Source: Defluviitalea raffinosedens (lineage in GTDB: Bacteria > Bacillota > Clostridia > Lachnospirales > Defluviitaleaceae). Taken from it: 64,000 bases of DNA. How positions within the stretch are numbered: position 1 is the stretch's first letter; the number at the start of each line of letters is the position of its first letter. The stretch covers positions 1 to 64,000 of the forward strand of contig NZ_JAFBEP010000001.1 of assembly GCF_016908775.1 (NCBI RefSeq). The letters run 5' to 3'. Positions 34,210 to 42,376 of the stretch are shown piece by piece. The notes under the pieces were generated by a model. The model was given only the letters and a program-made list of their open reading frames with translations. It was not told the DNA's origin and ran no database searches. A program made the position numbers and the translations under genes.

Positions 34210-36330
34210 TTACTTCGCACAATTAAGTATAAGAGGGAGAATGACAGGTTCTTTTTTTGTTAATTCTACACTTCTTTCATCCGCACCAGAAACGCCAATA
34301 TACAGGGTGAACTTATTGCTGTCTAAAATTCTTTCTCCTTCGTCGTTTACAACTTTTAATGATTCAAAAGGAATCATCATATGAAATTCTTTTTCTTCTC
34401 CAGCATTAAGGTGAATTCTTTTAAAACCGCATAAACTGGTATTTCTCACAGCATATCTGGATTCTTCGTCTTTAATATAGACTTGCACAACATCTTCTGT
34501 AGCAACTTTACCCCTGTTCTTTACAGATACTTTTATTTTTATATCCTGATTAAGTTTTATAGGTTCTTCCAAAACCGCACCGGTACAAATCACATCTCCA
34601 TATGTTAAACCATAACCAAATGGATATAAAGGTTTTTCTTCAATATAACGATAAGTTCTATTTTTCATGGAGTAATCTGTAAAAGGCGGCAGATTGTCAA
34701 GAGAAGCATAAAAGGTTATGGGAAGTTTTCCAGATGGTGAAGTTTTTCCAAATAAAATATCTGCTATCGCCTTTCCTCCCCTTGCTCCCGGATACCAGGC
34801 CATTAAAATACCATTACAATGCTCCTGGGCATAACTTAAATTGATAGCACTTCCGGCTAGAAGACAAAGTATTGTGGGTTTTCCTACTGCTACAATCTTC
34901 TCTAAAAGTTTTCTTTGTACTTGCGGCAATTCCAGATCCTTCTTATCCCCCGAACCAACATTATTGCCTTCGTCCATCTCTTCTCCTTCTATGGTTTCAT
35001 CCAGTCCAAGACATAAAACCACTATATCGCTGTGTTCTGCCACAGTTACTGCTTCCATAAGCCTGTCATGGGAGTATGCCAAAGGTTCTGTTCTGTCTTT
35101 TACCAGTTCACAACCCTTTGAATAAAGAATCCTTACTTCGTCTCCTGCTTCATCCTGAATGCCTTCTAACACGGTAATGTATCTGGAAGATGTTCCATAG
35201 TAGTTTCCTTTCAGGGCACGCCTGCTGTTAGCATTGGGTCCGATGACGCCGATGGTTTTAACCTTCGTTTTATCAATAGGCAAAATGCCGTCATTTTTTA
35301 AAAGTACTGCACTCTTTCTTGCCGCTTCGATGGCCAGTTCAATATGTTCTTTACATTCTACCACTTCATAAGGAATTTGATCATATTCGCTGCCCTCAAA
35401 TAATCCTAATTTGAATCTGGTAGTAAACAGTCTTTCAGCTGCTCTTGTAATATGCTCTTCTGTTATAAGTCCTTCCTGCAAAGCCTGAAGAAGAAGCAGA
35501 TATGTGTTACCGCAATTTAAATCACATCCTGCATCGATTGCCAGAGCTGCAGATTCCTGAGGTGTACTGGTTACCATATGATGCATATGAAAATCTTTAA
35601 TTGCCCAGCAGTCTGATACCACATGGCCATCAAATCCCCATTTGTTTCTTAAGATATCTCTAAGAAGGAAATAGCTGCCGCAGCAAGGTTCTCCATTGGT
35701 TCTGTTGTAAGCCCCCATAACAGATTCTACTTTTCCTTCTTTGACACAGGCTTCAAAGGCCGGAAGGTAAGTTTCCCATAAATCTTTCAAACTCACTTCT
35801 GCATTAAATTCGTGACGTAAATCTTCAGGACCACTGTGTACTGCAAAATGCTTTGCACAGGCCGCAGCTTTTAAAACTTCCCCTTCCCCCTGAAGTCCTT
35901 TTATAAAAGCAACCCCTAATCTTGCAGATAAAAATGGATCTTCTCCATAAGTTTCATGTCCTCTGCCCCAACGAGGATCTCGGAAAATATTGACATTTGG
36001 AGACCAAAAAGTTAAACCTTTATAGATGTCTCTGTCTTCATGTTTGGAACTTTCATTATACTTTGCCCTGCCTTCTTCTGCTATAGTGTCAGCTACCTCT
36101 CTTAAAAATTCTTCATCAAAAATAGCTGCAAGGCCAATTGCCTGCGGAAAGCTGGTAGCGGTGCCAGCCCGGGCTACTCCATGAAGGGCTTCGTTCCACC
36201 AGTTATATGCTGGAATCCCCAGCCTTTTTATTGCCGGAGAATTGTAAGTCAATTGACTTGCTTTTTCTTCCAGAGTCATCTGTGCTACAAGTTCTTTTGC
36301 TTTCTTTTTGCATAATTCATGTGAGTTCAT
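34210..36330 (-). CDS. glycoside hydrolase family 3 (beta-glucosidase or beta-xylosidase)
   Basis: A 706-residue enzyme with the GH3 N-terminal TIM barrel (PAYNWWNEALHGVAR, FSPxxN-like FWSPNVNIFRDPRWGRGHETYGEDP, KHF, nucleophile region VVSDCWAIKDF), the C-terminal alpha/beta sandwich and a fibronectin-III-like tail. No signal peptide, so cytoplasmic: it would split short oligosaccharides imported by the adjacent ABC transporter. The nucleophile context SDCWA recalls GH3 beta-xylosidases, but specificity is not certain. AAAGGAGG precedes the ATG, 12 bases after the permease. Confidence 0.92.
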   Translation of the reverse strand: MNSHELCKKKAKELVAQMTLEEKASQLTYNSPAIKRLGIPAYNWWNEALHGVARAGTATSFPQAIGLAAIFDEEFLREVADTIAEEGRAKYNESSKHEDRDIYKGLTFWSPNVNIFRDPRWGRGHETYGEDPFLSARLGVAFIKGLQGEGEVLKAAACAKHFAVHSGPEDLRHEFNAEVSLKDLWETYLPAFEACVKEGKVESVMGAYNRTNGEPCCGSYFLLRDILRNKWGFDGHVVSDCWAIKDFHMHHMVTSTPQESAALAIDAGCDLNCGNTYLLLLQALQEGLITEEHITRAAERLFTTRFKLGLFEGSEYDQIPYEVVECKEHIELAIEAARKSAVLLKNDGILPIDKTKVKTIGVIGPNANSRRALKGNYYGTSSRYITVLEGIQDEAGDEVRILYSKGCELVKDRTEPLAYSHDRLMEAVTVAEHSDIVVLCLGLDETIEGEEMDEGNNVGSGDKKDLELPQVQRKLLEKIVAVGKPTILCLLAGSAINLSYAQEHCNGILMAWYPGARGGKAIADILFGKTSPSGKLPITFYASLDNLPPFTDYSMKNRTYRYIEEKPLYPFGYGLTYGDVICTGAVLEEPIKLNQDIKIKVSVKNRGKVATEDVVQVYIKDEESRYAVRNTSLCGFKRIHLNAGEEKEFHMMIPFESLKVVNDEGERILDSNKFTLYIGVSGADERSVELTKKEPVILPLILNCAK

Positions 36331-36342
36331 TGTTTTCCTCCT

Positions 36343-37182
36343 TTAACCTTTGATTGCTCCTGCCATCAGACTTTGCTGTATTTTTTTGCTCATAAAGCTG
36401 TAGGCAACCAGTGTCGGGAATGTTGCAATAACCAGCGCCGCACCAATGGGGCCCCAATCAGTCGTATAAGAACCGGACAGTGTTTGGATTCCTACTGATA
36501 ATGTTCTATACTTCGAGTCGCTTATGAAGATGACTGCAAACATAAGCTCATTCCACGCCTGTAAAAAAGTAAAAATTGCAATGGTAGAAAGAGCAGGCTT
36601 CATAAGTGGTAATATGACTCTAAAAAAGATTCCAAAAATACCGGCTCCGTCAATACACGCTGCTTCCTCCAGCTCTCTCGGTATATTTTCAATAAATCCT
36701 CCGCAAATCATAATAGCCATAGCCAAAGCAAAAGCTGTATAAGGTATAATTAATGCCTGATAGGAATTCGTCATTTTTAAATTCCTTAAAATAATAAAAA
36801 TCGGTAAAAGTGCTGCATGAATCGGAACAGTCAGACCCAGCATAAAAATACTGTTGACTAAATTTCTTCCCTTCCATACAAGCCTGTTTAAGGCATAACT
36901 CGCCATGAGAGAAAATATCGTTGTCAATATAATTGTAGCACAAGTAACAATAATACTGTTAATAAAATATAAGCCCATATTCCCTGTGGTTAAAGCCGCT
37001 TCATAATTGGACCAGAGCCACTTTCGGGGAAGGCCCACCACATTTTCACCGAAAATTTCTCTATTGTCCTTAAGAGAAAATGTAAACATCCAATATAAAG
37101 GGAAAAGATTGATTGCTGCCCATATGCCTAAAATAGTATAGATTATAATATCCTTTGACTTTGCTTTTACACTGCTCTCCAT
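36343..37182 (-). CDS. carbohydrate ABC transporter permease (MalG-like)
   Basis: A 279-residue permease with about six membrane helices and the EAA loop ELEEAACIDGAGIFGIFFRVILPLMKPAL (near 190-215). Pairs with the MalF-like permease encoded directly upstream (stop and the CGGAGGTGGACTAG site overlap). CUT1-family uptake of oligosaccharides. No ATPase gene is in the cluster, so a shared MsmX-type ATPase elsewhere is likely. Confidence 0.92.
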   Translation of the reverse strand: MESSVKAKSKDIIIYTILGIWAAINLFPLYWMFTFSLKDNREIFGENVVGLPRKWLWSNYEAALTTGNMGLYFINSIIVTCATIILTTIFSLMASYALNRLVWKGRNLVNSIFMLGLTVPIHAALLPIFIILRNLKMTNSYQALIIPYTAFALAMAIMICGGFIENIPRELEEAACIDGAGIFGIFFRVILPLMKPALSTIAIFTFLQAWNELMFAVIFISDSKYRTLSVGIQTLSGSYTTDWGPIGAALVIATFPTLVAYSFMSKKIQQSLMAGAIKG

Positions 37183-38064
37183 CTAGTCCACCTCCGTTTT
37201 GAAGAATTTCTGAATCACGATGGCAAAGAAAAAGCACAGGAAGATGATAAATAACGCTATGGCGCTGCCAAATCCATATCTGTTGCGTTCAAAGATCATC
37301 GATACCATCAGAGTACTTGGTACTTCACTGGCATGGGCAGGGCCGCCATTGGTCAAGACATATATTAAATCAAAAGCCTTTAAAGAACCCGTAACTGCAA
37401 AAATGACACTTACTTTTATAACTGGCTTAAGCATCGGAATAATAACGTGCTTTGAGATCTGCCATTCTGTGGCGCCGTCTATCTTTGCAGCTTCTCTGAA
37501 CTCCGGAGAAATGGATTTAATGCCTGCATACATCAAAAGCATATGATAACCTACATACTGCCATAAAATCGGAACAAATACAGCCAATAATGCTGTCTTT
37601 TGATCTCCCAGCCAAGGCTTGGCTAAGTGCCCCAATCCTATGGTTCTTAATCCAACATTTAAAATTCCATAGTCAGGATTATAAATTTTCATCCATAATT
37701 GTCCAATAACAACGGTTGAAATTAGCACTGGGAGAAAAAACACAGAAACAAAAAATCTTTCACCTTTTACACCTTTAGACAAAAGTAAAGCCAATCCCAA
37801 TGAGATGGGCAGCTGTATAAAAACGGATAAAAATGCAAGTACTAAAGCATTCCCTATAGTTTTTGGAAATCCTGCTGACTTACTTGTAAATAACTCAATA
37901 TAATTTTTAAGCCCTATAAATACTCCCTTATTAATTCCGTCCCATTTTAATAAACTATAATATGATGACATAAAGATTGGTAATATGATGATAGCTGTAA
38001 ACAAGAGTGCCGCAGGAAAAATGAATACAAAAATAGCTAATTTATTCTTTCTTACCGAATCCAT
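37183..38064 (-). CDS. sugar ABC transporter permease (MalF-like)
   Basis: A 293-residue permease with about six membrane helices and an EAA loop EFREAAKIDGATEWQISKHVIIPMLKPVIKV. Forms the membrane channel with the MalG-like protein. AAGGAGG precedes the ATG. It follows the binding-protein gene, from which it is separated by a large hairpin that could reduce its expression relative to the binding protein. Confidence 0.92.
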   Translation of the reverse strand: MDSVRKNKLAIFVFIFPAALLFTAIIILPIFMSSYYSLLKWDGINKGVFIGLKNYIELFTSKSAGFPKTIGNALVLAFLSVFIQLPISLGLALLLSKGVKGERFFVSVFFLPVLISTVVIGQLWMKIYNPDYGILNVGLRTIGLGHLAKPWLGDQKTALLAVFVPILWQYVGYHMLLMYAGIKSISPEFREAAKIDGATEWQISKHVIIPMLKPVIKVSVIFAVTGSLKAFDLIYVLTNGGPAHASEVPSTLMVSMIFERNRYGFGSAIALFIIFLCFFFAIVIQKFFKTEVD

Positions 38065-38101
38065 CGTCTGCCTCCTTATAAGATGCTTTATATAAAAAGA
38101 G

Positions 38102-38156
38102 CGAAAACCTTTCTAAACAAATACTGAAGAGCTATGCATTTGCTAGAAAGGTTTTC
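38102..38156 (-). terminator. intra-operon hairpin between binding protein and permease genes
   Basis: A 13-bp perfect stem GAAAACCTTTCTA / TAGAAAGGTTTTC with inner pairing CAAAT / ATTTG. On the minus strand it is followed by GCTCTTTTTAT. Placed right after the binding-protein stop, it fits a partial terminator or mRNA-stabilising element that keeps the binding protein in excess. Confidence 0.7.
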
Positions 38157-38165
38157 TTTTCCCTA

Positions 38166-39494
38166 TTATTGCTCAAGTTGGTTTGCCATTGCCTCAGCTA
38201 ATTCTTCAGGAGAAATATTTCCCATGAAAAGTTCTTGTAACAATGCCAGGTATTCTCCTGCATCTTCAGCTTCCATTAATGTATCATACCAAATTGTAAA
38301 GGAAGTTGCTTTAGATGCCATATCTGCGATTTTCTTAGTAATTGGGTTTACTGAGCTGTCATCATAATCTACTTTCCATGCAGCTACTCCTGCACCGTCA
38401 AGATAAGCATATTTTGAAATACTTTTTGCAAGTTCAAATGCTGCTTTTGCAGCTATATCTTTATGAGGACCAGATGCATTAACCATTAAGGAATCGGTTG
38501 CTCCACCCATAAAGTCAGTTTCTTTACCTTTGCCGCCTACCGCAGGGAATGGGAATACGTCAAAATCTTCTGGATTTTCTGGGTCTGTCTGAATAGAGCC
38601 TGCCATCCAGCTTCCTGTAATGAACATAGCAACATCACCATTATAAAACATCGCACTTGCTTCGTCGTTAGATAAACCAGGAGCACCTTCCGGATATGCA
38701 CCTAAATCTATCAGTTCTCTCAATTTTTTGGAAGCCTCTATAAAGTCAGGGTCGTTATAAGTCTGTCCAGATTTTGTAAGTGCTGCAGCTACTTTTTCAG
38801 GCCCTGCAGATTTTAATACCAAATTGTCATGAGTCATAGCAATTACCCATGTATCTTTAGCACTGATACCAATCGGAGTAATCCCTTTAGATTTAAATGT
38901 CTTACAAACTTCAATGAATTCATCCCAGTTAGTTGGAACTTTTACACCGTTTTCTTCAAACATCTTTTTATTATAAAAAACTGCAGATAATGGCGTTGTA
39001 AAAGTAACACCATATAATTTTCCGTCGAATCTTACATTTGTGAGAGCTACTTCTGGTAATTCATCTTTATATTCTGCAAAATAATCATCTAGTGGTAACA
39101 CCTTGCCTGAGTCTACAAAAGGCTTAGAAAATCCACCGCCCCAAGTATAGAAAATATCAGGAAGTTCATTAGCAGCAACTGCTGATTTGATCTTTGTCTT
39201 ATAAGATTGGTTTTCAAAAGTTTCATGCACGATTTTTACACCTGGATTTGCTGCTTCAAAATCTGCAATAGCTTTAGCATAAGCAGGACTGAATGCATCA
39301 CTTTCTGTAGCAATACTCCAAAGTGTTAATGTAACTTCACCTGATGAATTCCCTGATGTCTCAGTATTCGTCTCATTGTTCGTTGAAGTATTCGCTTCAT
39401 TGGTTTGAGTGTTGTCTGATTTTGATCCGCATCCGACAGCAAGGGATGCAACCATCATAATGCACAATAAGAAACTTAAAAATCTCTTTTTCAT
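38166..39494 (-). CDS. carbohydrate ABC transporter substrate-binding lipoprotein
   Basis: A 442-residue extracellular solute-binding protein (family 1). Lipobox VGC near residue 22, then an Asn/Thr/Ser-rich linker, then the binding fold with ALPDIFYTWGGGF and the late motif GSWMAGS. Start at ATG 39494, nine bases after GGGGG; a GTG at 39500 is too close to that site. First gene of the binding protein-permease-permease-GH3 operon. Confidence 0.93.
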   Translation of the reverse strand: MKKRFLSFLLCIMMVASLAVGCGSKSDNTQTNEANTSTNNETNTETSGNSSGEVTLTLWSIATESDAFSPAYAKAIADFEAANPGVKIVHETFENQSYKTKIKSAVAANELPDIFYTWGGGFSKPFVDSGKVLPLDDYFAEYKDELPEVALTNVRFDGKLYGVTFTTPLSAVFYNKKMFEENGVKVPTNWDEFIEVCKTFKSKGITPIGISAKDTWVIAMTHDNLVLKSAGPEKVAAALTKSGQTYNDPDFIEASKKLRELIDLGAYPEGAPGLSNDEASAMFYNGDVAMFITGSWMAGSIQTDPENPEDFDVFPFPAVGGKGKETDFMGGATDSLMVNASGPHKDIAAKAAFELAKSISKYAYLDGAGVAAWKVDYDDSSVNPITKKIADMASKATSFTIWYDTLMEAEDAGEYLALLQELFMGNISPEELAEAMANQLEQ

Positions 39495-39672
39495 AATCAC
39501 TTTCCCCCTATGAATTGATTTACAATTTGATTATACCCGTCAATAATGCACATTCGAACGGATTTTTTTTACTTGGATATGTAATATTTTTACCTAGAAC
39601 CTATAATATTTTATCAGAAATTGGTTATAAATCCTATCCACAATCTATCCTTTTAGTATAATTCTTACAAAA

Positions 39673-39718
39673 AAATCCTTTTAGAATCGAAGATTATACT
39701 TCTTATCTAAAAGGATTT
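39673..39718 (-). terminator. terminator of the 39733 gene
   Basis: A 13-bp perfect stem AAATCCTTTTAGA / TCTAAAAGGATTT with a 20-base loop, followed by TTTTTTG on the minus strand, just past the stop at 39733. Confidence 0.8.
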
Positions 39719-39732
39719 CTAAAAATAAGACA

Positions 39733-40173
39733 TTATCTGTTTTCTTTTTCTTTGTTTTGATGATTTTGCAAAATCTGCTCTTTGATCTTGTCGGCCTGTT
39801 CCTGAGTAATGATTTTTTCCTTTACCAGCTCATCGAAATAATCCTTCTTCTGTTGTTTCTTTTTCTCAAAATAAACTCTGCGTTCTTCTTTGGTCATCTT
39901 CCTGATTTTCTCCAACTCTTTTTTCCTTTGCTCTTCATATTTCTTATTGAATTCTTTCCATTTCTCGGCTTGCTCTTTTGTAATGATTCCCTGCTCTACC
40001 CACTGCTCTACATCGCATCTGTAAAACTTCCTATGAGGTTTCTTTACAGATTCTGCTTCTGTTTTTACAGATAAAGTAACTGGACTGATATTATTGGTTT
40101 CAACTGCAAATACATTAAAAACTGAAGAAAGAAGTAAACCTCCTGTAACCGTCAGCGTAATTAATTTGCTCAA
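39733..40173 (-). CDS. exported DUF2680-like protein, probable sporulation gene
   Basis: A 146-residue exported protein. Signal peptide of about 25 residues (SKLITLTVTGGLLLSSVFNVFA), then two copies of a helical motif, WVEQGIITKEQAEKWKE and LVKEKIITQEQADKIKE, separated by a Lys/Glu-rich helix. This I-I-T-x-E-Q-A-D pattern is that of DUF2680-like short repeats. The start is TTG at 40173 after GGAGAGGATCCA; the in-frame ATG at 40194 lies before the ribosome site. A sigma-K-type promoter precedes it, suggesting late mother-cell expression. Confidence 0.75.
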   Translation of the reverse strand: MSKLITLTVTGGLLLSSVFNVFAVETNNISPVTLSVKTEAESVKKPHRKFYRCDVEQWVEQGIITKEQAEKWKEFNKKYEEQRKKELEKIRKMTKEERRVYFEKKKQQKKDYFDELVKEKIITQEQADKIKEQILQNHQNKEKENR

Positions 40174-40209
40174 TGGATCCTCTCCTTTCTTCATTTAATG
40201 TATTGCAGT

Positions 40210-40236
40210 TATAGTATGTCCAAAAATAATTAAAGT
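40210..40236 (-). promoter_or_regulatory. sigma-K-type promoter
   Basis: The minus strand shows AC (40235-40236), 16 bases, then CATACTATA (40210-40218), matching the Bacillus sigma-K pattern AC-N16-CATANNNTA. It lies 37 bp before the TTG start at 40173. Confidence 0.55.
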
Positions 40237-40316
40237 TTTATTACAACCCGTTACTTGTATTATTTACATTGGGAAATTTTGCTTCATACGTCTATCGTCA
40301 TAATTTATTTTTACAT

Positions 40317-40374
40317 AGTAAATGCACTTGCAAAATAAATCTGCAAAAAAGATTTATTTGCAAGTGCATTTACT
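40317..40374. repeat. long near-perfect hairpin
   Basis: Arms of 25 and 24 bases (AGTAAATGCACTTGCAAA... and its reverse complement, one extra A in the left arm) around the nine-base loop TGCAAAAAA. It has no T-run and is not at a gene end: the nearest features are the sigma-K-type promoter at 40236 and the gntR stop at 40447. Could be a small palindromic element or a structured RNA. Confidence 0.6.
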
Positions 40375-40434
40375 GCCTGGAGGACTTCTTATTACACAGG
40401 CAATTCAAAGGGATTTCCTATTACAATAAAAATA

Positions 40435-40452
40435 GGCTGACGATCGTCAGCC
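40435..40452 (-). terminator. palindromic terminator overlapping the gntR stop
   Basis: Perfect 18-base palindrome GGCTGACGATCGTCAGCC that contains the TGA stop of the gntR gene. The minus-strand tail after it is TATTTTTATTG. Confidence 0.65.
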
Positions 40453-41112
40453 TTTTAAATACTTCATCATATTTTCTTTAACATTTTTAACATGAAGATT
40501 GGTAAGTCTTTCTGCTTCCTCGGGATTTCTGTTTTTGATTGCTTCTAAAATGGCTTTATGTTCCTCTGTGGACTTTTTTGCACGGCCAGGGGTTGCGATA
40601 GACTGCATCCTTACTCTTTGTGCGTAGTGATGAAAATCAGATAATATATGTTTTAAAGGTTTGCTGTTGGAAGCTTCATAAATGACTTCATGGAACTGTG
40701 TATCGAGTTCATGCAAATGCTCCATATTGTTTTTTTCTGTATAAAATTCTGTCAATTCTATAATTTCTTCCAACTGCTTTAATTGTTCATCTGTTATTTT
40801 CGTCGCCGCCCATCTGGCCGCCAAGCCTTCAATTAAGGAACGTATTTCATAGATGTCTATAATATCCTGCTTACTAATCCCCGAGACCACCGTCCCTTTA
40901 TTGGGAATAGAAGTGACAAGCCCCTCTAACTCTAATTGCTTAAGAGCTTCCCTGACAGGAGTGCGACTAACACCCAAATTTTGTGAAATCGCCACTTCTG
41001 TTAATGGTTCCCCTGCCGCATATTTGCCTTCTAATATGTCTTCTCTTATTTTGTGAAAGACTCGACCTCTCAGTGAGTGATCGCTCACTTCTTTTTGAAG
41101 ATCAAAAGTCAC
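40447..41112 (-). CDS. GntR family regulator, FCD (FadR) type
   Basis: A 221-residue repressor-type protein: N-terminal winged helix with the GntR signature GVSRTPVREALKQLELEGLV, and an all-helical C-terminal FCD ligand domain with metal-type residues (DTQFHEVI, HHYAQRVR, EHKAIL). Starts with GTG, preceded by AAAGGAGG. Lies 87 bases after isocitrate dehydrogenase on the same strand. A perfect operator-like palindrome in the promoter of the operon (45763-45784) makes it the likely local regulator, perhaps responding to citrate or 2-oxoglutarate. Confidence 0.9.
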   Translation of the reverse strand: MTFDLQKEVSDHSLRGRVFHKIREDILEGKYAAGEPLTEVAISQNLGVSRTPVREALKQLELEGLVTSIPNKGTVVSGISKQDIIDIYEIRSLIEGLAARWAATKITDEQLKQLEEIIELTEFYTEKNNMEHLHELDTQFHEVIYEASNSKPLKHILSDFHHYAQRVRMQSIATPGRAKKSTEEHKAILEAIKNRNPEEAERLTNLHVKNVKENMMKYLKG

Positions 41113-41199
41113 GGTAATCCTCCTTTATCCGTTTACAACTGCATACTTTAAAATTTACGATATCTTTTTAATGGATAACTTTTTCAAAGGAGGAATGCA

Positions 41200-42360
41200 T
41201 TATAAAGATTTAATGGTTTCCATAACATAATCTGCAAACTCTTCGTTGGTAGCGCCCGTATCTCTTCCTGTAATCACAAGTTTTTTCTCAGTACGGGTGC
41301 AAATATCCATTGCCTTGTCTAATTTTTGAGATTCTTCCACATATCCGATATGGGAAAGAAGCATGGACGCTGCACGGATAATGCTGCTTGGGTCTGCATA
41401 CTTTGCTCTTCCTTCTTCCACCATTCTGGGGGCTGAACCATGGATTGCTTCAAACATAGCATATCTCTTTCCAATATTGGCACTTCCTGCTGTTCCAACT
41501 CCTCCCTGGAACTCTGCAGCTTCATCGGTCAAAATATCTCCGTAAAGGTTTGGAAGCACAATAACCTGGAACTGGGTTCTTCTCTTTTCATCCACTAGTT
41601 TAGCGGTCATGATATCGATATACCAGTCATCCACTTCTATTTCCGGATAATCTTTAGCCACTTCTTTGCAGATATTAAGGAATTTACCGTCCGTCGTTTT
41701 TACAACGTTAGCCTTTGTTACGATGGTTACTCTTTTCTTCCCATTGGCTCTTGCATAATCAAAAGCTGCTCTTGCAATTCTTTCAATTCCCTGGGTTGTC
41801 ATTACTTTAAAGTCAAAGGCAATATCCTCATTAATGTGGAAACCTTTAGAGCCAAGAACATAAGCCCCTTCTGTATTTTCTCTGAAGAAAGTCCAGTCAA
41901 TACCCTGTTCTGGTACTCTTACGGGACGCACATTGGCAAAAAGGTCTAATTCTTTTCGCATTGCCACATTGGCACTTTCAATATTTGGCCATGGGTCTCC
42001 GGCTCTTGGAGTAGTCGTAGGTCCTTTTAAAATCACATGACATTCTTTAAGTTCTTCTAAAACATCATCAGGAATTGCTTTATTTACTTTTGCTCTGTTT
42101 TCAATGGTCAAACCGTCTATTACTTTAAAGCGAACTTTTCCTTTTTCTACTTCATCTTTTAAAAGAAACTCCAGGATTCTCTGAGCCTGTGCTGTAATCG
42201 CAGGTCCGATGCCATCTCCTCCAACAATTCCGATAATAATTTGATCCAGTTCTTTATAATTGATAAAGTCTCCCTGGCTTTTCATCATTTCTACTCTTTT
42301 AAGTTGTTCTTCTACCAGTTTTCCAAATTTCTCTTTCGCTTCTTGAATCATGTTATTCAT
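41200..42360 (-). CDS. icd: isocitrate dehydrogenase (isocitrate/isopropylmalate dehydrogenase family)
   Basis: A 386-residue decarboxylating dehydrogenase with the family core GDGIGPAITAQAQ, NTEGAYV, the metal site GDILTDEAAEFQGG and nucleotide-binding EAIHGSAPRMVEEGRAKYADPS. It oxidises isocitrate to 2-oxoglutarate. The first 40 residues are an unusual helical extension compared with compact NAD-type enzymes. NAD versus NADP use is not certain from sequence. Lies 16 bases after aconitase. GGGGAG precedes the ATG. Confidence 0.88.
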   Translation of the reverse strand: MNNMIQEAKEKFGKLVEEQLKRVEMMKSQGDFINYKELDQIIIGIVGGDGIGPAITAQAQRILEFLLKDEVEKGKVRFKVIDGLTIENRAKVNKAIPDDVLEELKECHVILKGPTTTPRAGDPWPNIESANVAMRKELDLFANVRPVRVPEQGIDWTFFRENTEGAYVLGSKGFHINEDIAFDFKVMTTQGIERIARAAFDYARANGKKRVTIVTKANVVKTTDGKFLNICKEVAKDYPEIEVDDWYIDIMTAKLVDEKRRTQFQVIVLPNLYGDILTDEAAEFQGGVGTAGSANIGKRYAMFEAIHGSAPRMVEEGRAKYADPSSIIRAASMLLSHIGYVEESQKLDKAMDICTRTEKKLVITGRDTGATNEEFADYVMETIKSL

Positions 42361-42376
42361 TCATGACACTCCCCTT

